Positions 33,726 to 45,300 are shown, counted from the stretch's first letter. The stretch is DNA of 64,000 bases from Phascolarctos cinereus (GCF_002099425.1 NW_018344259.1:1828001-1892000), one strand, 5' to 3'. A program made the numbers and translations. Notes: generated from the sequence alone by a model not told the origin.

Positions 33726-35095
33726 GTAAGAAGTGAGGAAGGTAGTGGCAAATCTCTGTAAAATAACTATCATTGTTTGTGAAGTCAAGTTTAATTTTTT
33801 TCCTCTAGAAACTTATTATTACACTATTTTCTTTGGAGTGAGTTAAGAATAAATTCAGTTAGTATTCCTTCTTCCCAATTCTGCCCCGTCCAAGGGGTAA
33901 TGGTATGAAGTTCGCAATCAGAATGCAAAAATGATCTTGCCAAGACGTCATTTTCTGCCAAACAAGTAGTCCTGTAAACATGTACCGTAAGGATAGTTTT
34001 ATAATAAGCATTCAATGTAATTCCATTTTTATTATATAGACTAAATTAGTGCTTAACTTTATTTCTGTGTAAAACAAAGATTAACTTACGATATGAAAAC
34101 AAACTTGAGGTTTTTGTCTGTTTTAATTCTTTTCTAATTGTCTTATTCTTTAAATTTTATGAATCACAAATAGACATAGTCTGATGATGGGGAAGTCAAA
34201 CTTTAGCCTTAAATTGAGTTAAAACTCTTCACTAGAAAGTACTTCAATGAATCTAATTAGATTTAATCTTCTGTTCAATGGTCAAATAGGTATGTAAAAC
34301 TAGTGTTCTGGTACCACTCCTCATTATGCAGTGTGAAAAGTCTCTGGGTACTAGCAGTTAATAATTAGTATGGCTATTCATGCTGTTGATACAATTGGTA
34401 ATGCCGTTCAGAAGCAGAAGGAAAAATGTCAGATACTTAAATATTTTGATTGATCCGTGACCTCAGCAACATAGATGGAGCAGATCACTATCTATACATA
34501 TAATATAACTCTCAACCAAATCTTCCCATAAATTTTTGAGAGGGAAGCTCCCCATGGTCCTATAATCTTTCTCTAGATCTCTTGACAATTGATGGCTAGC
34601 AATTGAGAATGATGTCAATCAGTTCATGCTACATAGTTGCCATATCTATTATCTATACACATACATACATATCCTTTATGCTGCTTTTGTATAATTCCAC
34701 ATTCTAATATGTTGTAGTTGTGCATCTTTTTCTTTCTCTTTGTGTGACCACATGCTTAAATTCTTCAAAGAGTGAAATATACCATGGAAGTGTCACCAGA
34801 AGAATATTGATGTTTAAAAAATGGAGATTTGTTTCAGGGAGAAGCTTAGAATCATTTAAAACCATGCACAGTTTCACAAGGGCAATCTGGTTTGCCCCCT
34901 TTCTCCTCCTCAGTAATGGGCCCACACTCATTCTCTTTTCACAAGTATCTTCCAAGAGGGCAATTCTATGGGATATCCATCCTATTGCATATCACAGTGT
35001 GGAGAGTAGGTCCTCTTCATCTACTTTCTTGAGTTCTTATGTGTCTCATTCAAGAAGCTCTGTGGGCTAGGTAGATACAAACAGCACAATATCAT

Positions 35096-35174
35096 CCTGA
35101 CAAAATCAGATATATGGGAATCTTGATAGATATTCAGTGTTTCTTTCCTCTTCATTGTCCTCCTTTGTTTCATC
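35096..35174 (+). repeat. 79 bp direct repeat, copy 1
   Basis: It starts CCTGACAAAATCAGATA and ends CCTCCTTTGTTTCATC. It matches 36097-36175 with three mismatches by eye and no gaps. Confidence 0.95.
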
Positions 35175-35330
35175 AGCAGCTTAGAGAGAATCCCCTTCTA
35201 TCTGGGCTCTGTGCCATACAAATTCTGTGACAGTAGCAAACAACTTTGGCAAGCATATGTATGGATATCTATGTCATTTGTTTCCATGTCTATATGTCTT
35301 TCTATATATATGTGTGTATGTCTCTCTCCT

Positions 35331-35396
<66 letters not shown>

Positions 35397-36096
35397 TCTA
35401 CCTATATCTATTTATATGTGTGTACCACAAACAATAGACACAGTGGAATCTTGTATTCTTTCCACCTTTTAGTCAATTGTATTGATGTAAAGATTCATTC
35501 TGCTTTTTGAATATCATTTGCAAAACGTGACTGCTCCTTTCTCATACCTTTATCAAAGATGTCCTTGATATGTGAGTACATTATTCTTATAAAGATTTTG
35601 TAAAGGTAAGAAAGTAAGCATATGAATTAGTGGTTATTAAATTTTTCTTGCTTGACTTTTTCAGGAAAAATAAAACTTAGGTTTTTTTCCCCCAAGCCTT
35701 TGCTAGCCTTCCTTCTTCCAGATATCTTCAGAATCTATTCCTCAGTGCCCTTAAAATTCCATAGCCTCTCGCATGGATCTTCTCTGTATACATGCGGTCT
35801 ATTGTAGCTGTTTTTCCTGTCATTTTCTTTAGTGTTGTCCCTATTTCCTCATATGGCACATTAGGAACTTTGATATGAAAAATCCAAACTCTAGTGACTC
35901 CTTTTTTCACTGAAGGAGAAAGAGTTTGTTATAGAAATCTTATTGCTGGGCTTGGACCTAACTCCCAGCCCCACTCATGCATTTGCTGGCTCTGTTTCCT
36001 AGGGCAAACCATTGAAATTCTAAGAGCCTTAGACTACTATGCAAAACTCTAAGATATAGAGGGGTTATGATCTTTGTTGGTGAAGGGAGTGCTTTT
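35175..36096. other. Sequence between direct repeats, including a CT microsatellite
   Basis: A (CT)n run lies at 35329-35392. The flanks at 35690-36090 look like an antisense repeat of unresolved LINE type. A 60-codon minus frame at 35728-35910 has no family match that I can name. Confidence 0.45.
35329..35392 (+). repeat. (CT)n microsatellite
   Basis: Nearly pure CT dinucleotides over about 60 bp. The three overlapping serine/leucine-rich frames here are artefacts. Confidence 0.98.
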
Positions 36097-36175
36097 CCTG
36101 ACAAAATCAGATATGTGGGAATCTTGACAGATATTCAGTGTTTCTTTTCTCTTCATTGTCCTCCTTTGTTTCATC
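36097..36175 (+). repeat. 79 bp direct repeat, copy 2
   Basis: Second copy, 1001 bp downstream. Its right end coincides with the target site of the L1 inserted at 36178. Confidence 0.95.
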
Positions 36176-36177
36176 TT

Positions 36178-36386
36178 TATTTTTTTCTTTAATAGTATTT
36201 TATTTTTTCCAATTAAATGTAAAGACAATTTTTAACATTCATTTTTTATAAGATTTTGAGTTCCAAATTTTCTCCCTCTCTCCCTTACCTCCTCCTTCTC
36301 TAAGATGGTGAGCAATTTGATATAGGTTGTGTATGTGTAGTCATGCAAAGCATATTTGCATATTAATCATGTTGCAAAATAAGTTA
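36178..36386 (-). mobile_element. L1 LINE 3' end with target-site duplication, antisense
   Basis: A short L1 3' UTR in reverse: TATTTTATTTTTTCCAATTA, ATAAGATTTTGAGTTCCAAA, a CTCCCTCTCTCCC patch. It is flanked by TTTCATCTT at 36169-36177 and 36387-36395. Confidence 0.92.
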
Positions 36387-38239
36387 TTTCATCTTCAAAT
36401 AACCTGAGGACGATTTGGCTTAGTTGGGTGTATTGCCAAGCTTTCAGTAACCTTGCTTTTCCCTCTACTGTACCTGATTGTCTCATGAGGCAATGTTACG
36501 CATAATCTTCCATGATCCTCTCTTCTGTAGTCATGTCTTACAGAGGGGTTGTTATTCTAAAGCAGTGCAGTCCCTGGGGCCATCCCTCTGCTCACCAAGA
36601 ACATCAAGTGTTTTCTGCCTCAGGTAGTGTGTAGGTCTTTTTGTTACAATTGCTTTACATCATTTAAATTTCCCTAGGAAATTGTGTTAGTGTATGTCAA
36701 TGTCTTTATTTTTAATCAGTCTCCCATTTCTCAATAACTTCCTTTAATAGATTGGAGGTGCCTCAGTTGTGCATCATGCCTTTTTAAAAATTATTTTCTA
36801 ATTTTGTATTGAATTCAATTTTTATCTCTGCCAAGTTGGCAGTCTGACTCTCCAAAGACTGCTGATTCTGAAATGACTAGACCTTTGGTAACCAGCCATT
36901 TTGTCTCTATGAAACTATAATTAATTTAATTTGTTGGTATTTCTGATTCTTGCCTTACCCTGTGCTTCCCAGTTCTCTTCTCAAAGAAAGTAATCATGAT
37001 GTATAGACATGAGACTTCTGTATAGTTTACATTCCTTAACCTTACTCATTTATTGCACCTAAACCATATTTTCTAATAACGACTTTACTCTTCTCTGTGC
37101 CTACCTGTCCACTGATGTAACCAAGCATTAAAGTGTATTATGATTTAGTTTGCTGGGTTGAATCCTCCATAGAATTTTTTTTACCTCTTTACCTCTTCAG
37201 TCTCTGCAACAGGTAGGAGCAAGTAAGCTGCAATTATTTTCAGGGAAATTGTGTTTTTGCCCTTGCCTTTTTGGGTAAATATTTATCTTTAACACTGCAG
37301 TATAAGATGACCAAGATGTCTAAAATAAATAAATAAAATACATATAAAATGTTTCTTGTTGCCTTTGAACACATGATAAAACCACTTCTGCTAACTTCTT
37401 TATTTGCCTTTCTCAGAGGAAAAAAAAAGATAATCTTTCCATTTAATTGCAACTTCTTCTTGTCTTCTGATTTCATTTTTAGTAAAAATGTCAATATTGA
37501 CATGACTCAGTTTATTTTTTAAATTTGTCTCTTTATTCGTCACTGTACAGGGATATCACATTTGAAGTACCAACAACTAAGTTAATGTTTATAGATTTGA
37601 AAACTGTATTGTGTTACTCTTAACACCCTATGTTGTAATTTCTGCTGCTCTGCTATTATCGTCACAGGAGTAGAAATGGGCTGTGTACGAATGAGGGCAG
37701 TTTTATATTTTTCTTTGTTTTATTGCTTGCTGTATTCAAATAATTCATCACTAGGTTTGAAAAATTTAAGAGTTTCTCTGTACATGATTAGACAGGCTGT
37801 CTGAAAACAAACTTAATCTCTTTCTGGGACCATTCCTAAAGCTTTTCCTTCTTGGTAGGACTTGTCTGCACTTATGCTCTACTGGCATAGCTTTTGAGAA
37901 CAAAATATTGTCTCCATATCACAATAATTTTTTGGAGTATGACTTGGTAAAGGAAGGGATAACTTTCTATTAAACACTTGTAATTGATATCCCAAACTGG
38001 TAATGATTAAAAGTAACCTCTGGGAAAAAATATTGTGAGATTTCATTTATCTCAGGGAATAAGAGATTAAATGAAAACTAGGTGGCCATGTGATTAATTG
38101 TTGTTGAAAACTTTATGAAAATAAGTTGAATTTGTTTTCACTGAAACATTATCAGACCTCAGGTTCCCCCGGAGAAAAGTTTTGTCTTTTCCCATGGGAA
38201 AGGATTGCTGGAAGGAGAGTTTTCTGTTCTCTATCTATC

Positions 38240-39118
38240 CAGAGAATGTAGCATCTCGTTTTGCAAATTGAGGCATCATGAGGGAAATTGTGAGCAAAAA
38301 AGTAAACATGGTATTTGGATGCATTAATGGAAGGATATGTTTGCATTTAGGAGGTGAAATTCTTCTTGTACTTGAGACTGGTTGTCTCTTACCTGGAGTA
38401 CTGTGTTTAGTTGTAGCTGTCATATTTTAAGAGGGACACTGACTTCCCCGCTGGAGAAGATCCAGGGAAAGTGATCTGAAATGGTTACAAACAACCAACA
38501 ATGCCATAAAGAGATCTGTTGAATCTATCTCAGTTGGGCTCAGTCTTGGGGTCGAGGGATTGAGCCCTAGATAAATAAAATTATGTAACTGTAGTTAGTA
38601 GAAAGGACCCTGGGTCTGGAATCAGCAGACTTAGGTTCAAATGCAGGTTCTTCCATTTACTACCTGTGAGATCTTAGACAAATCATCCCATCTCTCTCCA
38701 TCATGGTTTCCTCATTTGTAAAATGAGGGGGTTGGATTAGGTGACCTCTAGAAGTACTGTCAACTCTAAAACTGTGATCGTATATTAAGAGTAGCTTGGG
38801 GAAGGCACACATTTATTTTCAAATATTTGAAATAAGAATAATAGTTATTCTGAGTAACAACTCCCTAGAATTATTCAAGGTAACATGCCATTAAGTGGAC
38901 ATTATCAGGAGGAAGATTTCAATTCGAAATAAGGAAATATTTTATAATTAGAATTGACCAAAAATGGATTGAATTGGCTCATAAGGTAGTTTCTTGTTCA
39001 TGTAGACATTGAGTGATTACTTTTTAGGGATAGTATAGATAGTGTTCATTTATTAGCTAATTAGCTGGACTGGAGGGCCTCTACTGTCCCTTTTAACTCA
39101 AAAATCCTATGATTCTGT
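38240..39118 (+). mobile_element. CR1-type LINE 3' portion, sense, interrupted by a MIR
   Basis: CTTACCTGGAGTACTGTGTTT and GGAGAAGATCCAGGGAAAGT match the end of the CR1 ORF. The element ends with GGACTGGAGGGCCTCTACTG and TCCTATGATTCTGT, the CR1-type 3' terminus. It is interrupted at 38588-38782. Confidence 0.68.
38588..38782 (+). mobile_element. MIR-type SINE inside a CR1-type element
   Basis: GACCCTGGGTCTGGAATCAG, TTAGGTTCAAATGCAGG, ATTTGTAAAATGAGGGGG and TAGGTGACCTCTAGAAG. Confidence 0.8.
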
Positions 39119-39164
39119 AAGAATTTTACTGTATAGAGAGTGGGAATGGATGAGAGAAGATAGG

Positions 39165-39410
39165 CAAAGTTAGACAGAACACTAGACTTGGAGTCAGGAA
39201 GACATGAATTTGAATGTCATCTCAAATGTTTGCTATCTGTGCGACCCCACACAAGTTACTTAGTTTCTTTCATCCTCAGTTTCTTCCTTCTTAAAATAGG
39301 GATATTGATAGCACCTATCTTACAGGGTTGTTGTGAAGATCAAATGAAATAATATTTATAAAGTGATTTGCAACCCTTAAAGTGCTGTAATAATGTCACC
39401 TATTATTTGT
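39165..39410 (+). mobile_element. Near full-length MIR SINE, sense
   Basis: ACTAGACTTGGAGTCAGGAA head, GAATTTGAATGTCATC B box, CTCAGTTTCTTCC, the CTTACAGGGTTGTTGTGAAG core, and AAGTGATTTGCAACC with TATTATTT at the end. Confidence 0.85.
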
Positions 39411-40111
39411 TGGATTTTTCTGTTTCATTTTTAGTATTGAAAATTTCATTTCTATTTTTAACCATTGAAACATTTTGTTTAAATTAATATTTAAACATAT
39501 ACTCCAAAAGATCTCTGATCTTGTTGATTTGAGGCTTCCCTCCAAAGATGTAGATTGCAACTACATCCATACCTGTCCATCCTGTGCAATTCTTGCACAT
39601 TTATTCCCTAAAGATGGCCACTCAGGTTACTGGAAACATTCCTTGCTTCCTCATCACATCCAAATGGTACTAGTGGAGCATTCTGGCTATCTACTTCTCA
39701 ACCTTCACTCTTGTCATATGACCAGCCCATCTTTTCTCCCTGTTTTATAATTCCTTGATGACATCCTTTATCCTGCCCCCCATCCCCCCCATTCCCCACC
39801 TCCGTTTTCCTTGTAGTTTCTTGTTGGTTTTATGTTGCAGAAGCTCACACCTATCATGTACCTCTCTCTTATTTGCTTTCTGATATTCATCTTTAGTTCT
39901 TCAGAGAGAGTGGTGTTCCATTTCCTTGACATATGGCAACAGCAATAAAACATTAGTATTGAAAAGATAGACTGTAAGTATATACAATTTAGCTTTCTAT
40001 GCCATTAGGATTGCATGAAAGAATAGTGGATTTCTTCAAGCTCAGAATCTTTTATTTTTCCCATAGCCAGATGGAGGATATACAAGGTTTACATAAAGAA
40101 GGTTTGTTGCC
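39411..40111. other. Intronic sequence, unresolved repeat possible
   Basis: Positions 39460-39960 have a repeat-like texture. The part 39885-39955 resembles 28205-28275. A C-run (39774-39792) lies inside. No exon was seen. Confidence 0.35.
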
Positions 40112-40225
40112 TGATAGGCCCAACTAGTGAATTCTCAGTTTCACTGTCATATAATTACTTATAATAGTTTTTGATAATTCTCTTTATTTTGTATCTGTTG
40201 TAAAGCTGTAATTTTTATTTTTGTA
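40112..40225 (+). repeat. ~110 bp repeat block, copy 1 (upstream of exon)
   Basis: ATAGGCCCAACTAGTGAATT, then TAATTCTCTTTATTTT-like sequence and CTGTTGTAAAGCTGTAATTT. It is similar to 41447-41556 at roughly 80% by eye. Confidence 0.75.
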
Positions 40226-40627
40226 ATTTGATTTTCTTCTCTTTTTTAAAAAAAATTGTAGGAAGGCATGAGTTTATACTGTTGGAGGGAATATGCATGT
40301 CAATGAACTCTATTAAAATTCTGTTAAAACATCCAAATAACTAAAGTCATTTGCATTCCAAAATAGAGTCTAGAGATGAGGTTTTTTTTTTTTTAAAGCA
40401 TTTTATGTTTGCGGATCCCACTTTGTGGGTTACTCCCTGATGGTTTTATTTTTAGGAACTCTTTCAAAAGAGAAATTACTGAATCGTATCTGCAAAGCAA
40501 CTTTTCCTACATCTTCCTCCTTCATTCCTTAAGTAGCAGTTATAAGAATGATATTGTAACACAAAGGTAGCTAATGATATCTCTTTTCAGATTTGTATGT
40601 AATGTGTTTGTGTTCTTTTTCATTTAG

Positions 40628-40708
40628 TCTCTAATATTTGATGAAGTCGACCTCTCGGATGCCAGTGTAGCTGAATCAAGCACAAAAAACGTCAACAATA
40701 GTTTCACG
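40628..40708 (+). CDS. DGKH: DGKH internal exon: middle of PH domain
   Basis: This 81 nt exon is 27 codons in phase 0: [16 protein letters not shown], then [11 protein letters not shown]. It continues the protein directly from the previous exon (..AKDSK|SLIFDE..), at about residues 102-128 of human DGKH as recalled. The acceptor is TTCTTTTTCATTTAG and the donor is ACG|GTATGT. SLIF and DLSD are the eta forms, while DGKD has SIIF and DLTD. The valine in KNVNN is the DGKD-like state, where human DGKH has alanine as I recall it. The next expected residues (ITPFRRL..NRKEMEDW) were not found downstream, so the following exon lies beyond 64000. Confidence 0.95.
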
Positions 40709-41446
40709 GTATGTTGTAGTTCTGATAAGTCTTGTCTAAAGCAATCCAAAGACCGTTTACTGATACTATCAAGAATGCACCTATTCAAATTGTTCATCAC
40801 TTGTACTTATTGAGGAATTTATAAATTGAATAAACTAGCACTCTAGCATCATTAAATTAGGTACTCTAGCACTATTCCTGTCATGTCCTTTCTCTATATA
40901 TATTTTTTGTTAAATTGATTTCAATTATGAAAGTCAGACCTTTCCTTTTGATTTTGTTGCTTTTATGTATTATTTCCTTTAAATTCAATATTTAATTCCA
41001 TTGATCTTGCAGAGGTATATTCTATGAATTTCTTGTTTGTCTTAATTCTTAATTGGGTAATACTTTTGTGAGGATGAAAGCTTTAGGCATGAGAAAAATT
41101 TTAAGTTTATATTTAGGAAACTGAAAGAATGAACATGATTATGACAAGCTTTTGTTTGCATGCTCTGAAAAAATTGTTAATTTTCTAGGTAGTGTGGATG
41201 GAAACGAAGGGATAGAATTTAGATGATTTGCATAGTGTTACACAGCAGAGAGTACCTAATCTCTTATATTCAATATTTTCCTTTTTTTCCCCTAAATTCC
41301 CTCACTCCTGACTACAAAGACAATCATATCTTTCCTGTGCTTAAAAAAGCCTTCCTTTGATGCTGGTGCCCTCTCAGTCCATTGTTTATTTCACTTCTCT
41401 TTCAGTTAGGGGGATTGAATTCAGAAGAATGACTGAGAAGGGGGGA

Positions 41447-41556
41447 CAATAGGCCCAACTACTTGAATTCTCAGTTACATAATTTTTATAATCATTTCTT
41501 ATAATTCTCTTTATTATGGCTCTGTTGTAAAGCTATTAATTTTTACTTTTTTTCTT
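41447..41556 (+). repeat. ~110 bp repeat block, copy 2 (downstream of exon)
   Basis: AATAGGCCCAACTACTTGAA, then TATAATTCTCTTTATTATGG and TGTTGTAAAGCTATTAATTT. It lies in the same orientation as 40112-40225, 1335 bp further on. Confidence 0.75.
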
Positions 41557-41984
41557 TCTTATTTTTGATAAAGTTAGCTAGCATTTTAAAATCGATTTTC
41601 TATGTTTAAAAAAACCAACAGCTTTTTAGTTTTGCTTATTACTTCTATGGTTATTTTGGTCACGTTTCTCTATTTCAGCTTTGCGAAGGTCCCTAGTCCT
41701 TCTCATTCCTTTAGAACTATAGATCTTATCCAACCCCACTGGTCCAAGGAAACACAAAGAATGAACAGTAATGTCTTGGGAAAAGGCATAACAACAGTGG
41801 GCCTACAGAAGGGAAAGGAGTAGTGGTAAGACATAAATTTGTAGTAACTACACCACAGAAAAGTCATCAAAATGATTGATAGTGATAGCTGCACACTAAC
41901 TGAGGAAGAGAAATAAATGAAACATTTGAAGAAATGAGCCGTCTCAAATGGCTGTGAACAAATACTTCTTAGCAAAGGAGGAGT

Positions 41985-42184
41985 CAGTGTGATACCATGG
42001 AAAGGATACTGAATTTGGAATCAGAGGACATGGGTCAAATCTCAGTTTCATCATTTATTACTTCTGTGAACTTCAACAAGTTGCTTAGTCTCTTTGGGCC
42101 TCAGTTTCCCCATATATAAAATAAGAGCATTAGATTTGATGGACTCTAGCGGTCCTTCCAACTTTAGATTTATGATCTTGTGAA
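41985..42184 (+). mobile_element. MIR-type SINE, sense
   Basis: GAATTTGGAATCAGAGGACA, TGGGTCAAATCTCAG, TGGGCCTCAGTTTCCC and AGCGGTCCTTCCAACTTTAG. Confidence 0.82.
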
Positions 42185-42229
42185 TAAATAATAGTACTAG
42201 CTAAATGAGGACCAAAACTAGAGCTCCTA

Positions 42230-43290
42230 AGGAAGAATTCAATAAATGTAATTAGAGATTACAGAATTTAGAAGAAAATTTGGATACCTGCTCCATAACA
42301 GTAGATTATCAGAAATAGAATAACAGAAGTATAATGCAAAAATACAGGAATAGAAGGAAAATGAATAGAACAAATTTAAAAAGATAGAATGTACGAGACT
42401 CTTCCAAACCAAGAATAATGAAATTGAAGATAGACTATAAAGATAGAATGTACGAGACTCTTCCAAACCAAGAATAATGAAATTGAAGATAGACTATCAA
42501 GAAGAAATTTAAGAATTATGGGTCTTCCAAAATCATAACAAAAGAAAATGTGAATATTGTACTTCAAGAAATTGTACAAGAAATTGTGCCAAGACATATT
42601 GGAAGCTGGTGGCAAAATAGAAACGAAGGAAATCTACAGAACAACAAGAGGAAACTCAAGTCTAACTCACCAATACATATCCTGATCAAACTTTAGAACT
42701 ATGCATTGATATACAAATTTTGCAGCCCACAAGATTAAAAAAACCCTTCCATATTTCAAGGAAAGTCAATTAGATTGTGATTATCATAAGATTATTCTGT
42801 GTTTATAATATAGCAAAGGAAAAATATGTTATGACATTTCAAAGAGGAATGATTGGTTGGTACTTGGAAATGATAAATCCTCAAAACATGAGGTTAAGCA
42901 TTAAAGAAAATAATTGGATGTTCAATAAAGAGAAGAATTTGAATCATTTCTTCAGAAGAATCTGATGATTATTCAGTATGCAAATTTGCCAAATTGAAGA
43001 ATGGTAGATACTTTCATCAGCAATGAAAGACTAAGAAATTAAATGTGTGTTTTCTTGTTAGTATGACTAAATGATAGCATGGATATTAGGGTGAGGAATT
43101 TTCTTTTTATTTGTTTTAATTTTTTTAAAAAAAATATTTGCACATTGAAAAGTTTTGAGAAGTCAAAGAGGTCAGTGGTCTAGAAAAATCCAAGAAACAA
43201 AAGATGCATAACGATAAAATCAAGTAGAGAGTAGACAGAAGAAGTGAATTAATGTTTCAGGAAAGAAAACTCATTCTCTCACTAGTAAGT
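42230..43290 (+). mobile_element. LINE-1 ORF1-like fragment, sense (tentative)
   Basis: In one plus frame, residues NEIEDRLSRRNLRIMGLPK (around 42478-42534) resemble the L1 ORF1 motif ..RSRRNNLRIMGLPE at the end of its coiled coil. Downstream sequence does not continue as a clear ORF1. It may be a diverged L1 or another LINE. Confidence 0.42.
42380..42497 (+). repeat. 59 bp perfect tandem duplication
   Basis: Units 42380-42438 and 42439-42497 appear identical. Each starts AAAGATAGAATGTACGAG and ends ATAGACTAT. Confidence 0.97.
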
Positions 43291-43319
43291 TAATATTATA
43301 GCTGTATCATTGAATATAT

Positions 43320-43895
43320 TGTTTTCCTGGCTTTACTTAATTTACTTTGATCACTTCATTTAAGTCTTTCCATGCATCTCTGTATTGCTCATACTCTTCC
43401 TTTCTTATAACACAACATCATTCCATTATATTTATGTACTATAATTTGTTTTGCCATTCCTCAATCCGTGGGCATCTACTTTATTTCCACTTTTTTTTGC
43501 TACCACAAAAAGTGCTGCTATAGATGTTTTGTTGTGTATGGAGCCTTTCTTTTTTGTCAGTGACCTCCTTGGAGTGCATGCCTAGTAGGGGAGTCTCTAG
43601 GGCAAAGGGTTATTTCCACAATTACAAGTTGATTTCCAAAATGCTTAAAAAACCACAACTAATTCACAGCTCCAACAATAATGCAGTGGTGTTCGTGTCT
43701 CTCCCCGCATGCAACATTGATTATTACCATCTTTTCTCATCTTTGCAATTTGCATGGTGTAAGGTAAAACCTTGGGGTTATTTCTATGTGAATTTCTTAT
43801 TACTAGTGATTTGGAGTATTTTTTCATATGATGGTTATTAGTTTGCAGTTCTTTTGAGTACTTTTCATATCCTTTGTCCACTTCTTGGATCCCTC
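43320..43895 (-). mobile_element. L1 LINE ORF2 end, antisense
   Basis: It follows the antisense L1 order: CTTATAACACAACATCATTC, ATAATTTGTTTTGCCATTCC, TGCTACCACAAAAAGTGCTG, ACAGCTCCAACAATAATGC, TTCATATCCTTTGTCCACTT. It is more diverged than the copy at 21775-22735. Both ends are missing. Confidence 0.8.
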
Positions 43896-43944
43896 CTTCC
43901 TTTTAACTTTTCTACTTCTTATCCTTTCTACTATTCTTCTGGTA

Positions 43945-44000
43945 CTCAATCAGTCCATCAATAAATACTTATTAAGTGTCTGCTATATGATCAACATTGA
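43945..44000 (-). mobile_element. L2-type LINE 3' end, antisense, short
   Basis: ATCAATAAATACTTATTAAG and GTGTCTGCTATATGATCAAC. Confidence 0.6.
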
Positions 44001-44189
44001 ACTATAGAAGAAATAGCGTTTAAGAATTCCTAGAAAGACCAACCTATATCACTTGACACAGTGCATTTTTTAAAATCCATAATATAAAAAATAGAGATAA
44101 GATAAAAATTTTTACTTTAAAATAAAAGTATTGTAATTTTTTTTGTGTCAATTGATGTGCTTGCTCTTGTTTAAAACATTGTTTTGTGA

Positions 44190-44285
44190 TTTATCAGGGC
44201 AAGGACTCAATTTTGTGTTACTAGTATGCAGCTCAAGCCCCATTGTATATAATAGTCATTCAATAAATGTTTGGTGATGATTTCG
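44190..44285 (+). mobile_element. L2-type LINE 3' end, sense, short
   Basis: CAGGGCAAGGACTCAATTTTG and TCATTCAATAAATGTTTGG. Confidence 0.62.
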
Positions 44286-44974
44286 CACCTATTCCACTCC
44301 CTCTCTGCTATTACCAGTGTGTTTAATTTTTGTTAAAATTCATGTTGAGAATTTTCACATTATCTTACTCCTTCCTATGAACTTTCAGTCTCTTTTTGAA
44401 TTTGTTTTGCCACTTGTATTTATTCTCTTTCTTTATCTATTTTCTGTTATGTGTTTCAACTGCAGTAATAGTTGACATAGCAAGAGTACTGCTGGTACAC
44501 ACAAGCTGTCATTTTGAGAATAGAAAGAAACGTGGTGGCCTGAAAGATTTTTCCTTTTATTTCATTGTTGTCACTTTGGTTTCAACCCAGGTGTTGAAGT
44601 TAATGGGCAAGCTAACTTCAAATTAGAAGTAAATATGCTTTTAAAAGAAACGATCCACTAAGGTCTGACTGTACGGTATGATGTGTTTCTTTTACACCAG
44701 GCAAAAGCAGTGTTAGTGTTGAAAGCCAAGAAGCTTTGCATCTTATGTGGCTTTAGGTATCAGTGTTATGATTGAGGCTAATGGAAAAAGCTGACCCCTG
44801 AGAGGCTGACCTTAGGGTAGGTTGTTTTAAAAGCCTTTCAGTTCATTGGTACTATTGATTTATTTTGGAATGTTAGCTGCACATTTGTGTTCTAATAATC
44901 ACTTTGGACCTGAAGAATGTTATTTTTCCAAAAGCTTTTCAGCTACCCATATTTACTCTAATAGTCAAGTAAGA
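44286..44974. other. Intronic sequence without recognised features
   Basis: No exon, RNA gene or named repeat was seen. Confidence 0.45.
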
Positions 44975-45066
44975 TTCAGTCAGTCAACTAGCATTTATTA
45001 ATTTCCTACTTTGTGCCAAGCACTGTGCTGAGTGCTGGGGACACAAAGAAAGGCAGAAAGTAATTA
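44975..45066 (-). mobile_element. L2-type LINE 3' end, antisense
   Basis: TCAACTAGCATTTATTAATT, GTGCCAAGCACTGTGCTGAG and GGGGACACAAAGAAAGGC. Confidence 0.78.
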
Positions 45067-45094
45067 TTACCTTTGTAAGTTGCTTTATGCCTTT

Positions 45095-45300
45095 TTTCTT
45101 AACATTTTTGTGTTCTTTCTCATTTCAGCCTCAATGTCTCTGTGAGATAGGTGGGCTTATGTGATTGTTTCCATCTTACAGACTAGGCAACATGTAACCC
45201 TCACAGGTTAAATAAATGGCTTTCCCAAAGTCACATTAGTTAGTGATAGAATAGAGACTTAGAACCCAGATCTCCTGAATCCTAGTTCAGAGGTCTTATT
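45095..45300 (-). mobile_element. MIR-type SINE, antisense
   Basis: CTCTGTGAGATAGGTGGGCT, CATCTTACAGACTAGGCAAC, CCCAAAGTCACATTAGTTAG and CAGATCTCCTGAATCC. Confidence 0.7.

Larger units (their letters stand above)
33726..40627 (+). other. DGKH: DGKH intron between the two PH exons
   Basis: This 6902 nt phase-0 intron runs from GTAAGA to a TTCTTTTTCATTTAG acceptor. It contains the repeats listed separately. Positions 33726-34440 and 36387-38240 hold nothing I recognise on either strand, and 34440-35095 is unassigned. Confidence 0.9.

Noticed and set aside
33726-33761. Continuation of the DGKH frame as [11 protein letters not shown]
   Set aside because: It starts at a canonical GTAAGA donor, and the known protein continues with SLIFDEV, found at 40628.
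35211-35510. Serine/leucine-rich open frames
   Set aside because: These are translations of the CT microsatellite in three frames, with no coding signature.
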